The notes beneath the pieces are model-generated. The model saw only the letters and a list, made by a program, of their open reading frames with translations. It was not told the DNA's origin and did no database searches. From assembly GCA_934502625.1 (NCBI GenBank), contig CAKSUQ010000032.1:1-20397 (forward strand): a DNA stretch of 20,397 bases, in the 5' to 3' direction. Positions 1 through 8,373 of this stretch are shown here, in pieces. A program made the translations under genes and the position numbers. Positions within the stretch are counted from its first letter, which is position 1, and each line of letters begins with the position of its first letter. The DNA is from an uncultured Gemmiger sp. GTDB taxonomy: Bacteria > Bacillota > Clostridia > Oscillospirales > Ruminococcaceae.

Positions 1-120
1 AATATAAAGCTGCCCACGGTAAAGACCCATGTGAGCCATGTTTTAGAAAAACTGGATGTAAAGCGGCGCAGCGAAGCAAAAACCGCAGCCAAAAAGCTGT
101 GGCTTATTTCCAACCACTGA
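1..120 (+). CDS. C-terminal end of a LuxR-type transcriptional regulator (partial)
   Basis: Frame 1 is open from the window edge and encodes 39 residues before a TGA. The peptide contains LPTVKTHVSHVLEKLDVKRR followed by SEA, which matches the recognition helix and last helix of the GerE/LuxR DNA-binding domain (typical form: TVKxHVxxILxKLxVxxRxEA). The rest of the protein lies outside the window, so whether it is a response regulator or a ligand-binding LuxR cannot be seen. The next gene starts 21 nt downstream on the same strand. The regulator may therefore be co-transcribed with, or control, the large surface protein; this is inference from position only. Confidence 0.8.
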   Translation, partial: NIKLPTVKTHVSHVLEKLDVKRRSEAKTAAKKLWLISNH

Positions 121-141
121 TGCCAAACGGAGGAAAACCTG

Positions 142-3100
142 ATGAAAAAACGTATATTGAGCCTGTTTCTGGCGCTTACCCTCTGCCTGACCCTGACCCC
201 CACCGGGGCGCTGGCAGAGGAATCGCTGCCGGAACAAACGGTCGTTGCAACGCAGGAGACGGAAACCCCGACACCTGCGCCGCAAAAAGAGGAACCGCTG
301 CCGGAACAAACGGTCGCTGCAACGCAGGAGACGGAAACCCCGACACCTGCGCCGCAAAAAGAGGAATCGCTGCCGGAACAAACGGTCGTTGCAACGCAGG
401 AGACGGAAACCCCGACACCTGTGCCGCAAAAAGAGGAACCGACCGCCCCTGCGGAAAACGGCGCGGATGAGAATGCCTCGCCCGCAAGCCCCGACGAAAA
501 ACCGACAGAGAATACGCCTGCGGCTGCCGAAAAAAATCCCGCAGACGAAGGACCCGGCAAAGAACCCGCTGCTGCAATGGGGAAAGACGAATCGAAAGCA
601 GACGGCAGCCCGTCTGACGACGATGCGGCCAAGGTTCAGAACCGGCTTGTCATGGCCGCTGCCGCCGAGCCGGGCGAACCGACCATGATGGGGCAAAACA
701 ACCTCCTTGCCCTTGCCGATGAAGAGCAGAACGCCGCAGAGGGTGAGAATGGCGAAGCGGGCGGCACACCATGCGACCACAACGGCACAAACGGCTTTGA
801 CATCAACGCCCTGACCTGCCCCGACTGCGGCGCACCCGCAGTCGCGCAGACGGCCCTGACAGGTGTCTCGGGCAACCCGTGGCGGAACTTTGCCAACCTG
901 CAGGACGCCCTTGACGCAACGAGAGACGGCGGCTCCACGCTTCGGCTGCTGGCCAACGTGACCGGTGATTATACCATCGACGGCACGCAGACCACGGGAA
1001 TTAGCCTGGGTGATTATGTGATTGACGGCACGGTAACCATTAAAGCCGCCACAGACAAATACAACAGCGTATCCTTCTCCAGCAACAGAAGCAATATCAG
1101 CATTACGAAGATGATCGCCGAAAAAGGCGCGAACATATATTCCACCGAGCAGGATACCGAAGAAGGTACCTTTAACGCTATCATCGGCACGCTGGAGCTG
1201 GCGGATACTACAAATTGGGCGGATATTCTCTATGTGCCCGAGCAGTATGGCTATAAGCAGTACACGGAGTATCCCAACCTGACAGAGTATAAGTGGTACG
1301 CCCCGGCGGAGGTCGAGGCCGCGGCACTGACCAACGTCGTCGTCAAGCGGCTGCCCATCACCTCCAAGACCCTGAATCTAAAGGTCGATGGCAAGAACAT
1401 TAACAGAAGCTCCGTGGAGCGCGGCACGACCGTCCAGCTCTGCGCCGGCTGCAATACGAAGGGCGCGACGGTGGAGTTCTCCATCCTGAAGGAGGGCGAA
1501 ACAACGCCCATCACGCTGTCGGGCAACGATGTGCAATATACGACAGTCGGCACCGGCACCACCAAATTCTACGTCGCAGAGTACACCTTTAACGATGTCG
1601 GCAGCTACACGATTTCCTTCACCGCCACCAAGGACGGCTATACGGTGCAGAGCAACGCAAGGCCGCTGACCGTCACCAAGCCGAACCTCAGCAAGGCCGA
1701 GATCACCTTCCGCAGCAGCAACGAAAGCGCCTATGAGCCTTACAACGCAACCACTAGCGCGCCGCCCTATACCGTAACATACAACGGCAAAGAGCTGACA
1801 GAGGACGTTGACTACACCGTCACCGGTGATTCTTCCGAAAAAGGCGCAGGAAAAACCTGCACACTGACCATTAAAGCGGTCGAAGACGGCGAGTACACTG
1901 GAAAAAAGACTGCCCAATGGAAAATTGTTCCGCACAAGGTAAAGGTCTCGGTCGGGGACGTTATAAAGGCTTACGACGGCACAACAGCTCTGCCCGACGG
2001 CAAAATCTCGCTTGTGAGCGCGGGTTCCGCCTTCACGCTGGACGGTCAGAGACTTCCGCTGACGGCGGGCAACGGCTACGAGCTGACCGACGCCAAGTAT
2101 GATTCCGCCAACGCAAGCGAAACAGAAAAGAACATCTCCTTCACCGTCAAGCTGACAGATACGAACTATACCTTTGAAGACGGCACGAAGGAAAAGGCCT
2201 TTACGCTGAACGGCGCGGAACTGGAGGATAAGGCCTTCAAGATCAATCAGGCCTCTGTGAAATCGCCGGGTGAGATTACGCAGTATGTTTACAACGACGC
2301 GGCGAAGACCTACACGCTCAATCTGGCCTCGCTCCGGCCGCAGTTGACGCCCCCCTGCGAATACGGCACTACCCAGTATCAAGGGTGCAATTACGAATTT
2401 ACGGATGGCGCCTACCTCGTCGGCACCGACGCTATATCCGTGTCAAAGGAGGGCATTCTGACCCTGCGCACCGTGGCCGTGCACTCCTCAGATGTTAACC
2501 AGCAAATCGGCACGATAACCGTCCCGGTTGTGACCACGAACTATCAGAAGTTCGAGTTTACCATCAATGTCGTCATTGGCGAAAAAATCTGGCTCGATCA
2601 ATCGGGCGTTACCGTTACCGCGACGGACATCACCTACGGCCAGACGCTGGCAGACAGCACGCTCACAGCCACGGGTTCGATGATCTGCCCCCACACGAAG
2701 AAAGCGATTCCGGGCACGTTCGCGTGGACGAACAAAGACTTCAAGCCTGACGCAAGCGACAGCTATGAAGCCGAATGGACGTTCACCCCGGCTGCGGGCT
2801 ACGAGGAATATGCAACTGCGACCGGAACTGTGACCATCAAGGTGAACAAGGCTACCCCCACCTTCACCGCTCCCACGGCGCAGGAAAATCTGACCTATAC
2901 CGGACAGGAGCAGGCGCTGATTACTGCGGGCAGCACGCAGGATGGCACGATGAAGTACCGTCTGGGCGAGAGCGGCGAGTTCGTTGACAGTATCCCCAAC
3001 GGAAAGGATGCCGGGACCTACACCGTCTACTATAAGGTCGTGGGTGACGAGAACCACAATGATACGGAAGTGCAGTTCGTTTCCGTGACCATCGACCCGC

Positions 3101-6100
3101 TGCCGATCAGCCTTCTCTCTGTTTCGTCAATCTCCAAGGCCTACGACGGCAGTGCAGATGTCGCGCTTACTGCGGACAAGCTGACGTTCTTCAGCACGAC
3201 GGCGAAGGCCATGAATATTAAACTTCCCAATACGGCGCTCTCCTTCTCGGAGGCCAAATTTACCAAGCAGCAGGCGGACGGGAGTTATCTGCCCTCGCCG
3301 GAGGTCGGAGGCGGAAAGGCGCTTTCCTTCACCATGACGCTCACAAGCAATAACTATGTGTTTGAAGGTAAGTCGGAAGGTACCGTCAGCAACGTTTTCG
3401 CGACCGATGAAGTGAACCGGTTCACCATCACCAAGGCGGCCGCGCCCATGATGCAGCCCATAGAGCTGACCGTTATCAACGGGCTGGCAAAGACTTACTT
3501 GGTCAATCTTCCCGCGCTGCCGACGCTGGGCGATAATTGTAAGTACGGCTCCATCAAATATGAGGCCTGCAACTTCAATCTGATTGGAGAGGGCGGCTAC
3601 GCAAATTCGACGGCAACGATCACATCAAACGATGAGTTCCAGTTGGCTGTCCCGGCTGTCGAATCTCAGACCGAAGGTTCCGTCGGAACCGTAGACGTCA
3701 AGATCACCACGGACAACTATCAGGACATGTTCCTGACCGTTGAAGTCATCGCGAAGAACAAGATCGTTCCCGTGCTGGACGGCAAGATCACCGCAACGCC
3801 AATCACCTTTGGCCAGATCCTGCGCGTCAGCACCATTACTGGCACGATGAAAGACGACGGCAAGACGGTCGAAGGCACCTTCGAGTGGACGGATCCTAGT
3901 ACCAAGCCCGACAAAGCCGGCGACTATCAGGCTGAGTGGACATTCACCCCGGCGGAGGGCTATGAGGAATACGCGACTGCGACCGGAACTGTGACCATCA
4001 AGGTGGACAAGGCTGATCCCGCCTTCACCGCTCCCACGGCGCAGGAAAATCTGACCTATACCGGACAGGAGCAGGCGCTGATTACTGCGGGCAGCGTGAC
4101 GGACTATAGCACCATGCAGTACAGCCTGACCGAGAACGGCACATACAGCCAGGACATCCCTACCGGCACCGATGCCGGAGCATATACCGTGTGGTATCGG
4201 GTGATTGGCGATGCAAACCACAACGATACCGCACCCGCCAGCGTGGCGGTCAGCATTGGGAAGAAGCCGCTGACGATCACCGGGGTAACGGCTGCGTCCA
4301 AGCCTTATGATGGCACGACAAACGCGGACATCTCCAGCGTGACCTTCGACAACGTGACCTTGAACCGAGGCACAGACTACAACGTGACCGCCAGCTTTGA
4401 CGATGCCAGTGTGGGCAACCGCAAGAACATCACTGCCACAGTGACCTTGATGGATCAGGCCGCGAAGAATTACTTCCTGGAGCAGAGCAGCTTCACGACC
4501 ACTGCCAGCATCACCAAGGCCGCTGCACCTACAAATATCCAGTCCGGCACGCTGACCATCACCAATGGTCTGCACAAGACCTATTCCTTTGACCTCTCAA
4601 CGCTGCTGCCGAAGCTGACTGCTCCCTGTGACTACGGCACGATCACCTATGACAAGAAGGTTGATACCAATCTGGGCGTTGGCTCCTTTATTACCCTTGT
4701 AAACGGCAAGACCGGTGAGCTGACACTGGAAGCAAACAGAAGCGGCACGGACGAAGGACAATTCGGCACGATTACGGTTACAATCTCCACGAGCAACTAT
4801 GAGAACATCACTCTGACTGTCAATGTCAGCGCGGTGAACCAAATCACCCCCGTGCCGGAGGACGGCACAATCACCGCAACGCCGATTACCTACGGCAACA
4901 AGCTGAGCACGAGCACCATCACGGGCACGATGCAAGACCCCACCACGCGGGAAGAGGTCACCGGCACGTTTACATGGGTCACACCTGCCGTGAAGCTCAA
5001 CGCGGGCAGCTATGAAGCCGAATGGACGTTTACCCCCGATAAGTCCTACGGTGGAAAATACACGACGTACACCGACACTGCAACCGTTAAGGTCACCCCC
5101 AGGGAGATTACTGTGAGCATCACGCCCAACGGCGGTATTTACGGCGAGACCATTACCCCTGCCACCGTTACGGCAAACGATGTTGTGGGCGAGGATGCCC
5201 CGGAAATCACGCTGACCTACACCGGCACAGCCAACGATGGCACCGAGTACACCGGCACCACGCTGCCTACCAAGGCCGGTACTTACACTGTCACGGCCAC
5301 CACCACCGACCACAACTATACGCTTGACCCCGATACCACCACCGCCGACTTCACCATCGAGCCGAAGTCCATCAAGGGCGCAAAAGTTGTGCTGGGCAAG
5401 GGCCTTACCGCCAACGGCGCGGAACAGACCCAAACGGTCGAGAAAGTCCTGCTGGACGGCAAAGAGCTCCCCGCAGACTCCTACACCGTGGCGGACAACA
5501 CCGCCACTGCCCCCGGCAGCCACACACTGACCATCACCGCCAAGGGCAACTATACCGGCACTGTTAAACAGACCTACGTGATTATCCCCGCCAAGGCGGA
5601 GGATGCCCCCGGTGCGGAGATCGCGATCGGCAGCGGCAAGGTGAAAGTGGTTGTCAAGTCTGAGGGCGCTGTACCGCCTGCTGCCCTGCTGACCGACAAA
5701 GCCGAATTGCTTGCCATGTTGGTGGACAGCGGCGACATTACCGCCGATGAACTGGCACAGATTGCCGACGGCGCAAGCGTGGACATTGTGCTGACCGTGA
5801 AAGAGGCCAATGTCCCCGATGAAGTCAAAACTGCGATGGCACAGGCCGCCAAGGGCTGCACCATCGGGCACTATCTCGACATCAGTCTGTTCAAGTACAT
5901 GACGGTAAACGGCAAACAGCAGGATGGTGTTGCCCTGCGCACGACCAAGAACGCATTGACGATCTCTGTTGTAGTGCCGGACGCGCTTATCAATACGAAC
6001 AGCGCGGTCAACCGCACCTACTGCATTGTGCGCAACCATGAAGGCACGATTACTGTGCTGGATGCCGCGTTTGACGCAGCCGGCAAGACGCTGACCTTTA

Positions 6101-6390
6101 AGACCGACCGCTTCTCTATCTACGCGATCGCCTATAAGGACACCGCCGTGCCGGGCAGCGGCAGCAATCCGAGCAGCAACAACAGTTCAAACGACAGCGA
6201 AACCAAGAAGAACGAAGTTGCTGCTCCCACACCGGCCCCCACCCCCGCAAGCACTTCAAAGCCGTCCACCGTGACGGCAATGCCGCAAACGGGCGATACC
6301 TCCAACCCCACGCTGTACGTCGTGCTTCTGGTGGCATCCCTGCTCGGACTTGCAGTTGTATTTGTCTGCAAGAAAAGAAACGATAAGTAA
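142..6390 (+). CDS. Large modular LPXTG-like cell-wall-anchored surface protein (adhesin-like)
   Basis: This gene encodes 2082 residues; a GGAGG ribosome binding site precedes the ATG. A signal peptide (residues 1-25, cut near ALA-EE) is followed by three 24-residue tandem repeats (26-97) and an acidic, Pro/Glu/Ala-rich stalk to about 205. A cysteine motif follows (C211, H213, C226, C229: CDHNG...CPDCG), possibly zinc-binding. From about 400 to 1815 come bacterial Ig-like modules, including three YDG-type units (KAYDGT, KAYDGS, KPYDGT) and an MBG-type unit near 1653-1740. Residues about 1816-2000 resemble a domain common before the anchor in gut Firmicute wall proteins (ending FKTDRFSIYAIAYKD). 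A Ser/Asn/Pro linker leads to MPQTGD (2047-2052), a hydrophobic segment and a KKRNDK tail, a sortase signal with Met in place of Leu. The likely role is adhesion or surface display. The ligand is unknown. Confidence 0.9.
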   Translation: MKKRILSLFLALTLCLTLTPTGALAEESLPEQTVVATQETETPTPAPQKEEPLPEQTVAATQETETPTPAPQKEESLPEQTVVATQETETPTPVPQKEEPTAPAENGADENASPASPDEKPTENTPAAAEKNPADEGPGKEPAAAMGKDESKADGSPSDDDAAKVQNRLVMAAAAEPGEPTMMGQNNLLALADEEQNAAEGENGEAGGTPCDHNGTNGFDINALTCPDCGAPAVAQTALTGVSGNPWRNFANLQDALDATRDGGSTLRLLANVTGDYTIDGTQTTGISLGDYVIDGTVTIKAATDKYNSVSFSSNRSNISITKMIAEKGANIYSTEQDTEEGTFNAIIGTLELADTTNWADILYVPEQYGYKQYTEYPNLTEYKWYAPAEVEAAALTNVVVKRLPITSKTLNLKVDGKNINRSSVERGTTVQLCAGCNTKGATVEFSILKEGETTPITLSGNDVQYTTVGTGTTKFYVAEYTFNDVGSYTISFTATKDGYTVQSNARPLTVTKPNLSKAEITFRSSNESAYEPYNATTSAPPYTVTYNGKELTEDVDYTVTGDSSEKGAGKTCTLTIKAVEDGEYTGKKTAQWKIVPHKVKVSVGDVIKAYDGTTALPDGKISLVSAGSAFTLDGQRLPLTAGNGYELTDAKYDSANASETEKNISFTVKLTDTNYTFEDGTKEKAFTLNGAELEDKAFKINQASVKSPGEITQYVYNDAAKTYTLNLASLRPQLTPPCEYGTTQYQGCNYEFTDGAYLVGTDAISVSKEGILTLRTVAVHSSDVNQQIGTITVPVVTTNYQKFEFTINVVIGEKIWLDQSGVTVTATDITYGQTLADSTLTATGSMICPHTKKAIPGTFAWTNKDFKPDASDSYEAEWTFTPAAGYEEYATATGTVTIKVNKATPTFTAPTAQENLTYTGQEQALITAGSTQDGTMKYRLGESGEFVDSIPNGKDAGTYTVYYKVVGDENHNDTEVQFVSVTIDPLPISLLSVSSISKAYDGSADVALTADKLTFFSTTAKAMNIKLPNTALSFSEAKFTKQQADGSYLPSPEVGGGKALSFTMTLTSNNYVFEGKSEGTVSNVFATDEVNRFTITKAAAPMMQPIELTVINGLAKTYLVNLPALPTLGDNCKYGSIKYEACNFNLIGEGGYANSTATITSNDEFQLAVPAVESQTEGSVGTVDVKITTDNYQDMFLTVEVIAKNKIVPVLDGKITATPITFGQILRVSTITGTMKDDGKTVEGTFEWTDPSTKPDKAGDYQAEWTFTPAEGYEEYATATGTVTIKVDKADPAFTAPTAQENLTYTGQEQALITAGSVTDYSTMQYSLTENGTYSQDIPTGTDAGAYTVWYRVIGDANHNDTAPASVAVSIGKKPLTITGVTAASKPYDGTTNADISSVTFDNVTLNRGTDYNVTASFDDASVGNRKNITATVTLMDQAAKNYFLEQSSFTTTASITKAAAPTNIQSGTLTITNGLHKTYSFDLSTLLPKLTAPCDYGTITYDKKVDTNLGVGSFITLVNGKTGELTLEANRSGTDEGQFGTITVTISTSNYENITLTVNVSAVNQITPVPEDGTITATPITYGNKLSTSTITGTMQDPTTREEVTGTFTWVTPAVKLNAGSYEAEWTFTPDKSYGGKYTTYTDTATVKVTPREITVSITPNGGIYGETITPATVTANDVVGEDAPEITLTYTGTANDGTEYTGTTLPTKAGTYTVTATTTDHNYTLDPDTTTADFTIEPKSIKGAKVVLGKGLTANGAEQTQTVEKVLLDGKELPADSYTVADNTATAPGSHTLTITAKGNYTGTVKQTYVIIPAKAEDAPGAEIAIGSGKVKVVVKSEGAVPPAALLTDKAELLAMLVDSGDITADELAQIADGASVDIVLTVKEANVPDEVKTAMAQAAKGCTIGHYLDISLFKYMTVNGKQQDGVALRTTKNALTISVVVPDALINTNSAVNRTYCIVRNHEGTITVLDAAFDAAGKTLTFKTDRFSIYAIAYKDTAVPGSGSNPSSNNSSNDSETKKNEVAAPTPAPTPASTSKPSTVTAMPQTGDTSNPTLYVVLLVASLLGLAVVFVCKKRNDK
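217..432 (+). repeat. Three tandem 72-bp repeats in the surface protein gene
   Basis: Three consecutive 72-bp units (217-288, 289-360, 361-432) each encode 24 residues of the form EE[SP]LPEQTV[VA]ATQETETP followed by TP[AV]PQK. They differ at only a few bases. The unit length is a multiple of three, so gain or loss of units keeps the gene in frame. A Pro/Glu/Thr-rich segment just after the signal peptide would act as an extended stalk or a length-variable region. Confidence 0.95.
2815..2934 (+). repeat. 120-bp direct repeat, copy 1 (second copy 3976-4095)
   Basis: This stretch recurs at 3976-4095, offset by 1161 bp (387 codons), with about five mismatches clustered around the GTGAACAAGGCT / GTGGACAAGGCT junction. 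It spans the end of one Ig-like module (TATGTVTIKV) and the start of the next (TFTAPTAQENLTYTGQEQAL). The near identity at DNA level, higher than in flanking modules, points to recent duplication or gene conversion between modules. Confidence 0.9.
3976..4095 (+). repeat. 120-bp direct repeat, copy 2 (first copy 2815-2934)
   Basis: This is the second copy of the module-junction repeat in the surface protein gene, in the same frame as the first. Sequence after position 4095 diverges quickly from that after 2934, so the homogenised tract is bounded. Confidence 0.9.
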
Positions 6391-6566
6391 TCGGTTATAA
6401 AGACAATTACCTGCTCATGTCGAATCCTGACATCGGTGTTGCAACGATTGCCGCTGAAGCAGGTCACGCCCAGCCGAGCACGACTTTAATGATCTACACC
6501 CAGCAATACAAAAAACGCCGGAAGTCGATACGCAATCAGTTGAGCCGTGAATTGTACGAAAAATAA
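6387..6566 (+). pseudogene. C-terminal remnant of a tyrosine recombinase (integrase)
   Basis: Frame 3 is open from just after an in-frame TAA at 6384 to a TAA at 6564-6566. It reads ...NPDIGVATIAAEAGHAQPST, then TLMIYTQQYKKRRKSIRNQL and SRELYEK. The GHxxxxTTLxIYxx arrangement fits the last catalytic block of tyrosine recombinases: the conserved GH, then the nucleophilic Tyr about ten residues later. The N-terminal part with the first catalytic Arg is absent, and the similarity begins almost exactly at the stop codon of the surface protein gene. This is best read as the remains of an integrase beside a tRNA gene, a usual attachment site. No start codon with a convincing ribosome binding site is seen, so expression is doubtful. 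Confidence 0.65.
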
Positions 6567-6617
6567 AGAATCGCAGCCGTGTTATCTTAGAAAATAACAC
6601 GGCTGCGATTCTTTTTT
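6565..6617. terminator. Strong intrinsic terminator, 21-bp perfect stem
   Basis: A perfect 21-bp inverted repeat (6565-6585 and 6594-6614, core GAATCGCAGCCGTGTTAT) encloses an 8-nt loop and is followed on the plus strand by six T (6612-6617). It overlaps the stop codon of the integrase remnant. It separates the rightward surface protein unit from the leftward tRNA and probably ends transcription from both sides. Confidence 0.9.
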
Positions 6618-6618
6618 A

Positions 6619-6691
6619 TGGGCCGTGAGGGATTCGAACCCCCACTCAAGCGGTTATGAGCCGCCGGCTTTAACCGTTAAGCTAACGGCCC
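6619..6691 (-). tRNA. tRNA with anticodon CAU (Met elongator or Ile2)
   Basis: The minus strand folds into a complete 73-nt cloverleaf. It has a 7-bp acceptor stem (GGGCCGT / ACGGCCC, discriminator A), a GCTT/AAGC D stem and a 5-bp anticodon stem with loop CTCATAA giving anticodon CAU. A 5-nt variable loop and a T arm with TTCGAAT follow. No CCA is encoded. The sequence fits either elongator tRNA-Met or the lysidine-modified tRNA-Ile2. The CTCATAA loop occurs in both, so I cannot decide. It is not an initiator type as far as I can see, because the first acceptor pair is a normal G-C. Confidence 0.92.
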
Positions 6692-6708
6692 GCACGGGTG
6701 TATCCCTT

Positions 6709-6738
6709 ATTATAGCAGAAAAAATTCCGCTTGCCAAG
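6709..6738 (-). promoter_or_regulatory. Promoter of the tRNA gene
   Basis: On the minus strand TTGGCA (6733-6738) and TATAAT (6709-6714) are separated by 18 nt. An extended -10 TGC lies directly upstream of TATAAT. Transcription would start about 10 nt before the mature tRNA 5' end at 6691. Confidence 0.75.
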
Positions 6739-6840
6739 GGTGTGCGGGTCAAAATGCGAGAAAATTGAGAAAAAACCGGGGCACCCTGCGTCATATCCGG
6801 CACACGGCTTTTGTGGGTGGACGCCATGGCAAACGTCTTC

Positions 6841-8247
6841 TTACTCTTTTACAATATTTCGCACCCAGACGCCCTTTTTCACCAGCACAAAGCCGATGGC
6901 ACACTTGATGATGTCCATGCCGTTGACGAATAGGTAAATCACGACGATGTTCAGCCCCGTGAAGCGGGACAGGCAGTAGGCCATCGGCACCGAGACGACC
7001 CACGTGAAGCAGCTGTCAAACAGGAAGGTGATGAAGGTCTTGCCGCCGGAACGCAGCGTAAAATACTCGCAGGTCGCGAAGCCGTACAGCGGCATACAGA
7101 GCGCCGCCATGCGGATCAGCTCGGTCGCCAGCAGGCGGATGGATTCCTCGGTGTTGTAGATGCGCGGGATGAAGGGCGCGCAGACCGCCAGCGCCGTGCC
7201 CATGACGACGCAGCTGGCAAGGCTCAGGGTGAGCATCCGCCACGCGGTGCGGCGCGCGCCGGTCAGCCGGTCGGCGCCAAGCTCCTGCCCGACGACGATG
7301 GCCGTGGCGTTGCCCAAAGACAGAAAAACCTCGTTGAAGATCTGTGCGATCGTGTTGCAGATGTTCAGCGCGGCGACGGCCTGAATGCCGCGCACCGAGT
7401 AGCACTGCAGCAGCACGGCCTGCCCGGAGCCCCACATCATCTCATTGACAAGCAGCGGCATCGAGCGGATAAAGATGCTTTTCACCAGCGTGCGGGGGAT
7501 GGCAAAGCTGCGGTAAACGCCCTGCAAAAACGGGTAGCGCTCCGTGCTGCGGTGCGCGCCGACCACAACGATGCCCAGCTCGACAAAGCGGGACAGCACC
7601 GTCGCAATGGCCGCGCCCGCAACACCGAGGCGGGGGAAGGGGCCAAGGCCGAAAATCAGCAGCGCATTGAAGACAAAGTTGACGACCATCGCCAGCATAC
7701 TGGCCTTCATCGGCAGCACGGTCTGGCCGCTCTCGCGCAGGGTGCCCGCGTAGCACTGCGTCAGCCCGAAGGGAATCAGCCCGACGAGCATGATGCGCAG
7801 ATACCCCTGCGCGTAGCCCAGCGTTGCAGCGGCGTCGGCGGGGGAGGTATCGGCCGAGATATACGCCTCGATCAGCGGTGTGCCCGCTGCCAGAAACAGC
7901 ACGATGGCCGCCGCCGTGATGGCGGTGGACACCAGCAGCTTGAAGCGGAAGGTGTGGCGCACGCCTTCCATATCGCCGCGCCCGTAGAACTGCGCGCCGA
8001 AGATGCCCGCGCCTGACGTGCTGCCCCAGATGGCAAGATTGTAGACAAACAGCAGCTGCCCTACGACGGCGACGCCGCTCATCGGCAGCGTGCCGACCTG
8101 GCCGACCATGACGTTGTCGAGCAGGGCGACGACGTTCGTCAGGGTGTTCTGTACGATGATGGGCAGCACCACCATCAGCACATGCCGGTAAAACGCGCGG
8201 TCGCCCAGCAGGCATTCCCGCAGCGTCAGGTTTTCGTTCTTTTCCAT
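6841..8247 (-). CDS. MATE-family multidrug/cation antiporter
   Basis: The 468-residue product (MEKNENLTLRECLLGD...) is an integral membrane protein with about twelve hydrophobic segments in two similar halves. The first transmembrane segment (VVLPIIVQNTLTNVVALLDN) and the following VMVGQVGTLPMSGVAVV match the N-terminal signature of Na+- or H+-driven MATE exporters. The length is typical for the family. The ATG at 8247 was chosen over an upstream in-frame ATG at 8334 because AGGAG lies just before it, and because the longer start would lie upstream of the promoter. It is a single-gene unit with its own promoter. Export of drugs, dyes or a metabolite is likely, but the substrate cannot be told from sequence. 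Confidence 0.93.
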   Translation of the reverse strand: MEKNENLTLRECLLGDRAFYRHVLMVVLPIIVQNTLTNVVALLDNVMVGQVGTLPMSGVAVVGQLLFVYNLAIWGSTSGAGIFGAQFYGRGDMEGVRHTFRFKLLVSTAITAAAIVLFLAAGTPLIEAYISADTSPADAAATLGYAQGYLRIMLVGLIPFGLTQCYAGTLRESGQTVLPMKASMLAMVVNFVFNALLIFGLGPFPRLGVAGAAIATVLSRFVELGIVVVGAHRSTERYPFLQGVYRSFAIPRTLVKSIFIRSMPLLVNEMMWGSGQAVLLQCYSVRGIQAVAALNICNTIAQIFNEVFLSLGNATAIVVGQELGADRLTGARRTAWRMLTLSLASCVVMGTALAVCAPFIPRIYNTEESIRLLATELIRMAALCMPLYGFATCEYFTLRSGGKTFITFLFDSCFTWVVSVPMAYCLSRFTGLNIVVIYLFVNGMDIIKCAIGFVLVKKGVWVRNIVKE

Positions 8248-8262
8248 GATTTCTCCTCTTTT

Positions 8263-8278
8263 TAGACTATTGTGTCTA
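8263..8278. promoter_or_regulatory. Operator-like palindrome upstream of the MATE gene
   Basis: TAGACTATTGTGTCTA has perfect 5-bp half sites (TAGAC/GTCTA) around a 6-bp centre. It lies between the -10 box and the ribosome binding site of the MATE gene, over the expected transcription start. A repressor bound here would block initiation. The regulator is not identified. Confidence 0.45.
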
Positions 8279-8306
8279 TTATACGGGGACAGGGTCTGGG
8301 TGTCAA
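8278..8306 (-). promoter_or_regulatory. Consensus promoter of the MATE gene
   Basis: On the minus strand a perfect TTGACA (8301-8306) and a perfect TATAAT (8278-8283) are separated by 17 nt. This is an ideal vegetative promoter about 30 nt upstream of the ATG. Confidence 0.9.
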
Positions 8307-8344
8307 TCGGATTATTCTTACAAAAAATGCGCACAAAATCGCAG

Positions 8345-8368
8345 AAAAAAGCCCCCGTAACGGGGGCT
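8345..8368 (-). terminator. Terminator of the peptidase-TAXI-gltS operon
   Basis: Read on the minus strand, AGCCCCCG and CGGGGGCT form an 8-bp stem with loop TTA, followed by six T. It begins just after the stop codon of the 62-residue gene, so it closes that leftward operon. Confidence 0.88.
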
Positions 8369-8373
8369 TCGGG

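Noticed and set aside
217..432. Possible CRISPR array because of regular direct repeats
   Set aside because: The units are contiguous without spacers, are in frame with a clear protein, and encode a Pro/Glu/Thr-rich stalk.
4597..6039. Minus-strand frame of 480 residues inside the surface protein gene
   Set aside because: It lies opposite clear Ig-like modules, has no ribosome binding site and shows the repetitive composition of a reverse-strand shadow.
6692..6840. Possible terminator for the MATE gene
   Set aside because: The only candidate (CCGG ... CCGG before a T-run near 6770-6785) has too short a stem for a confident call.
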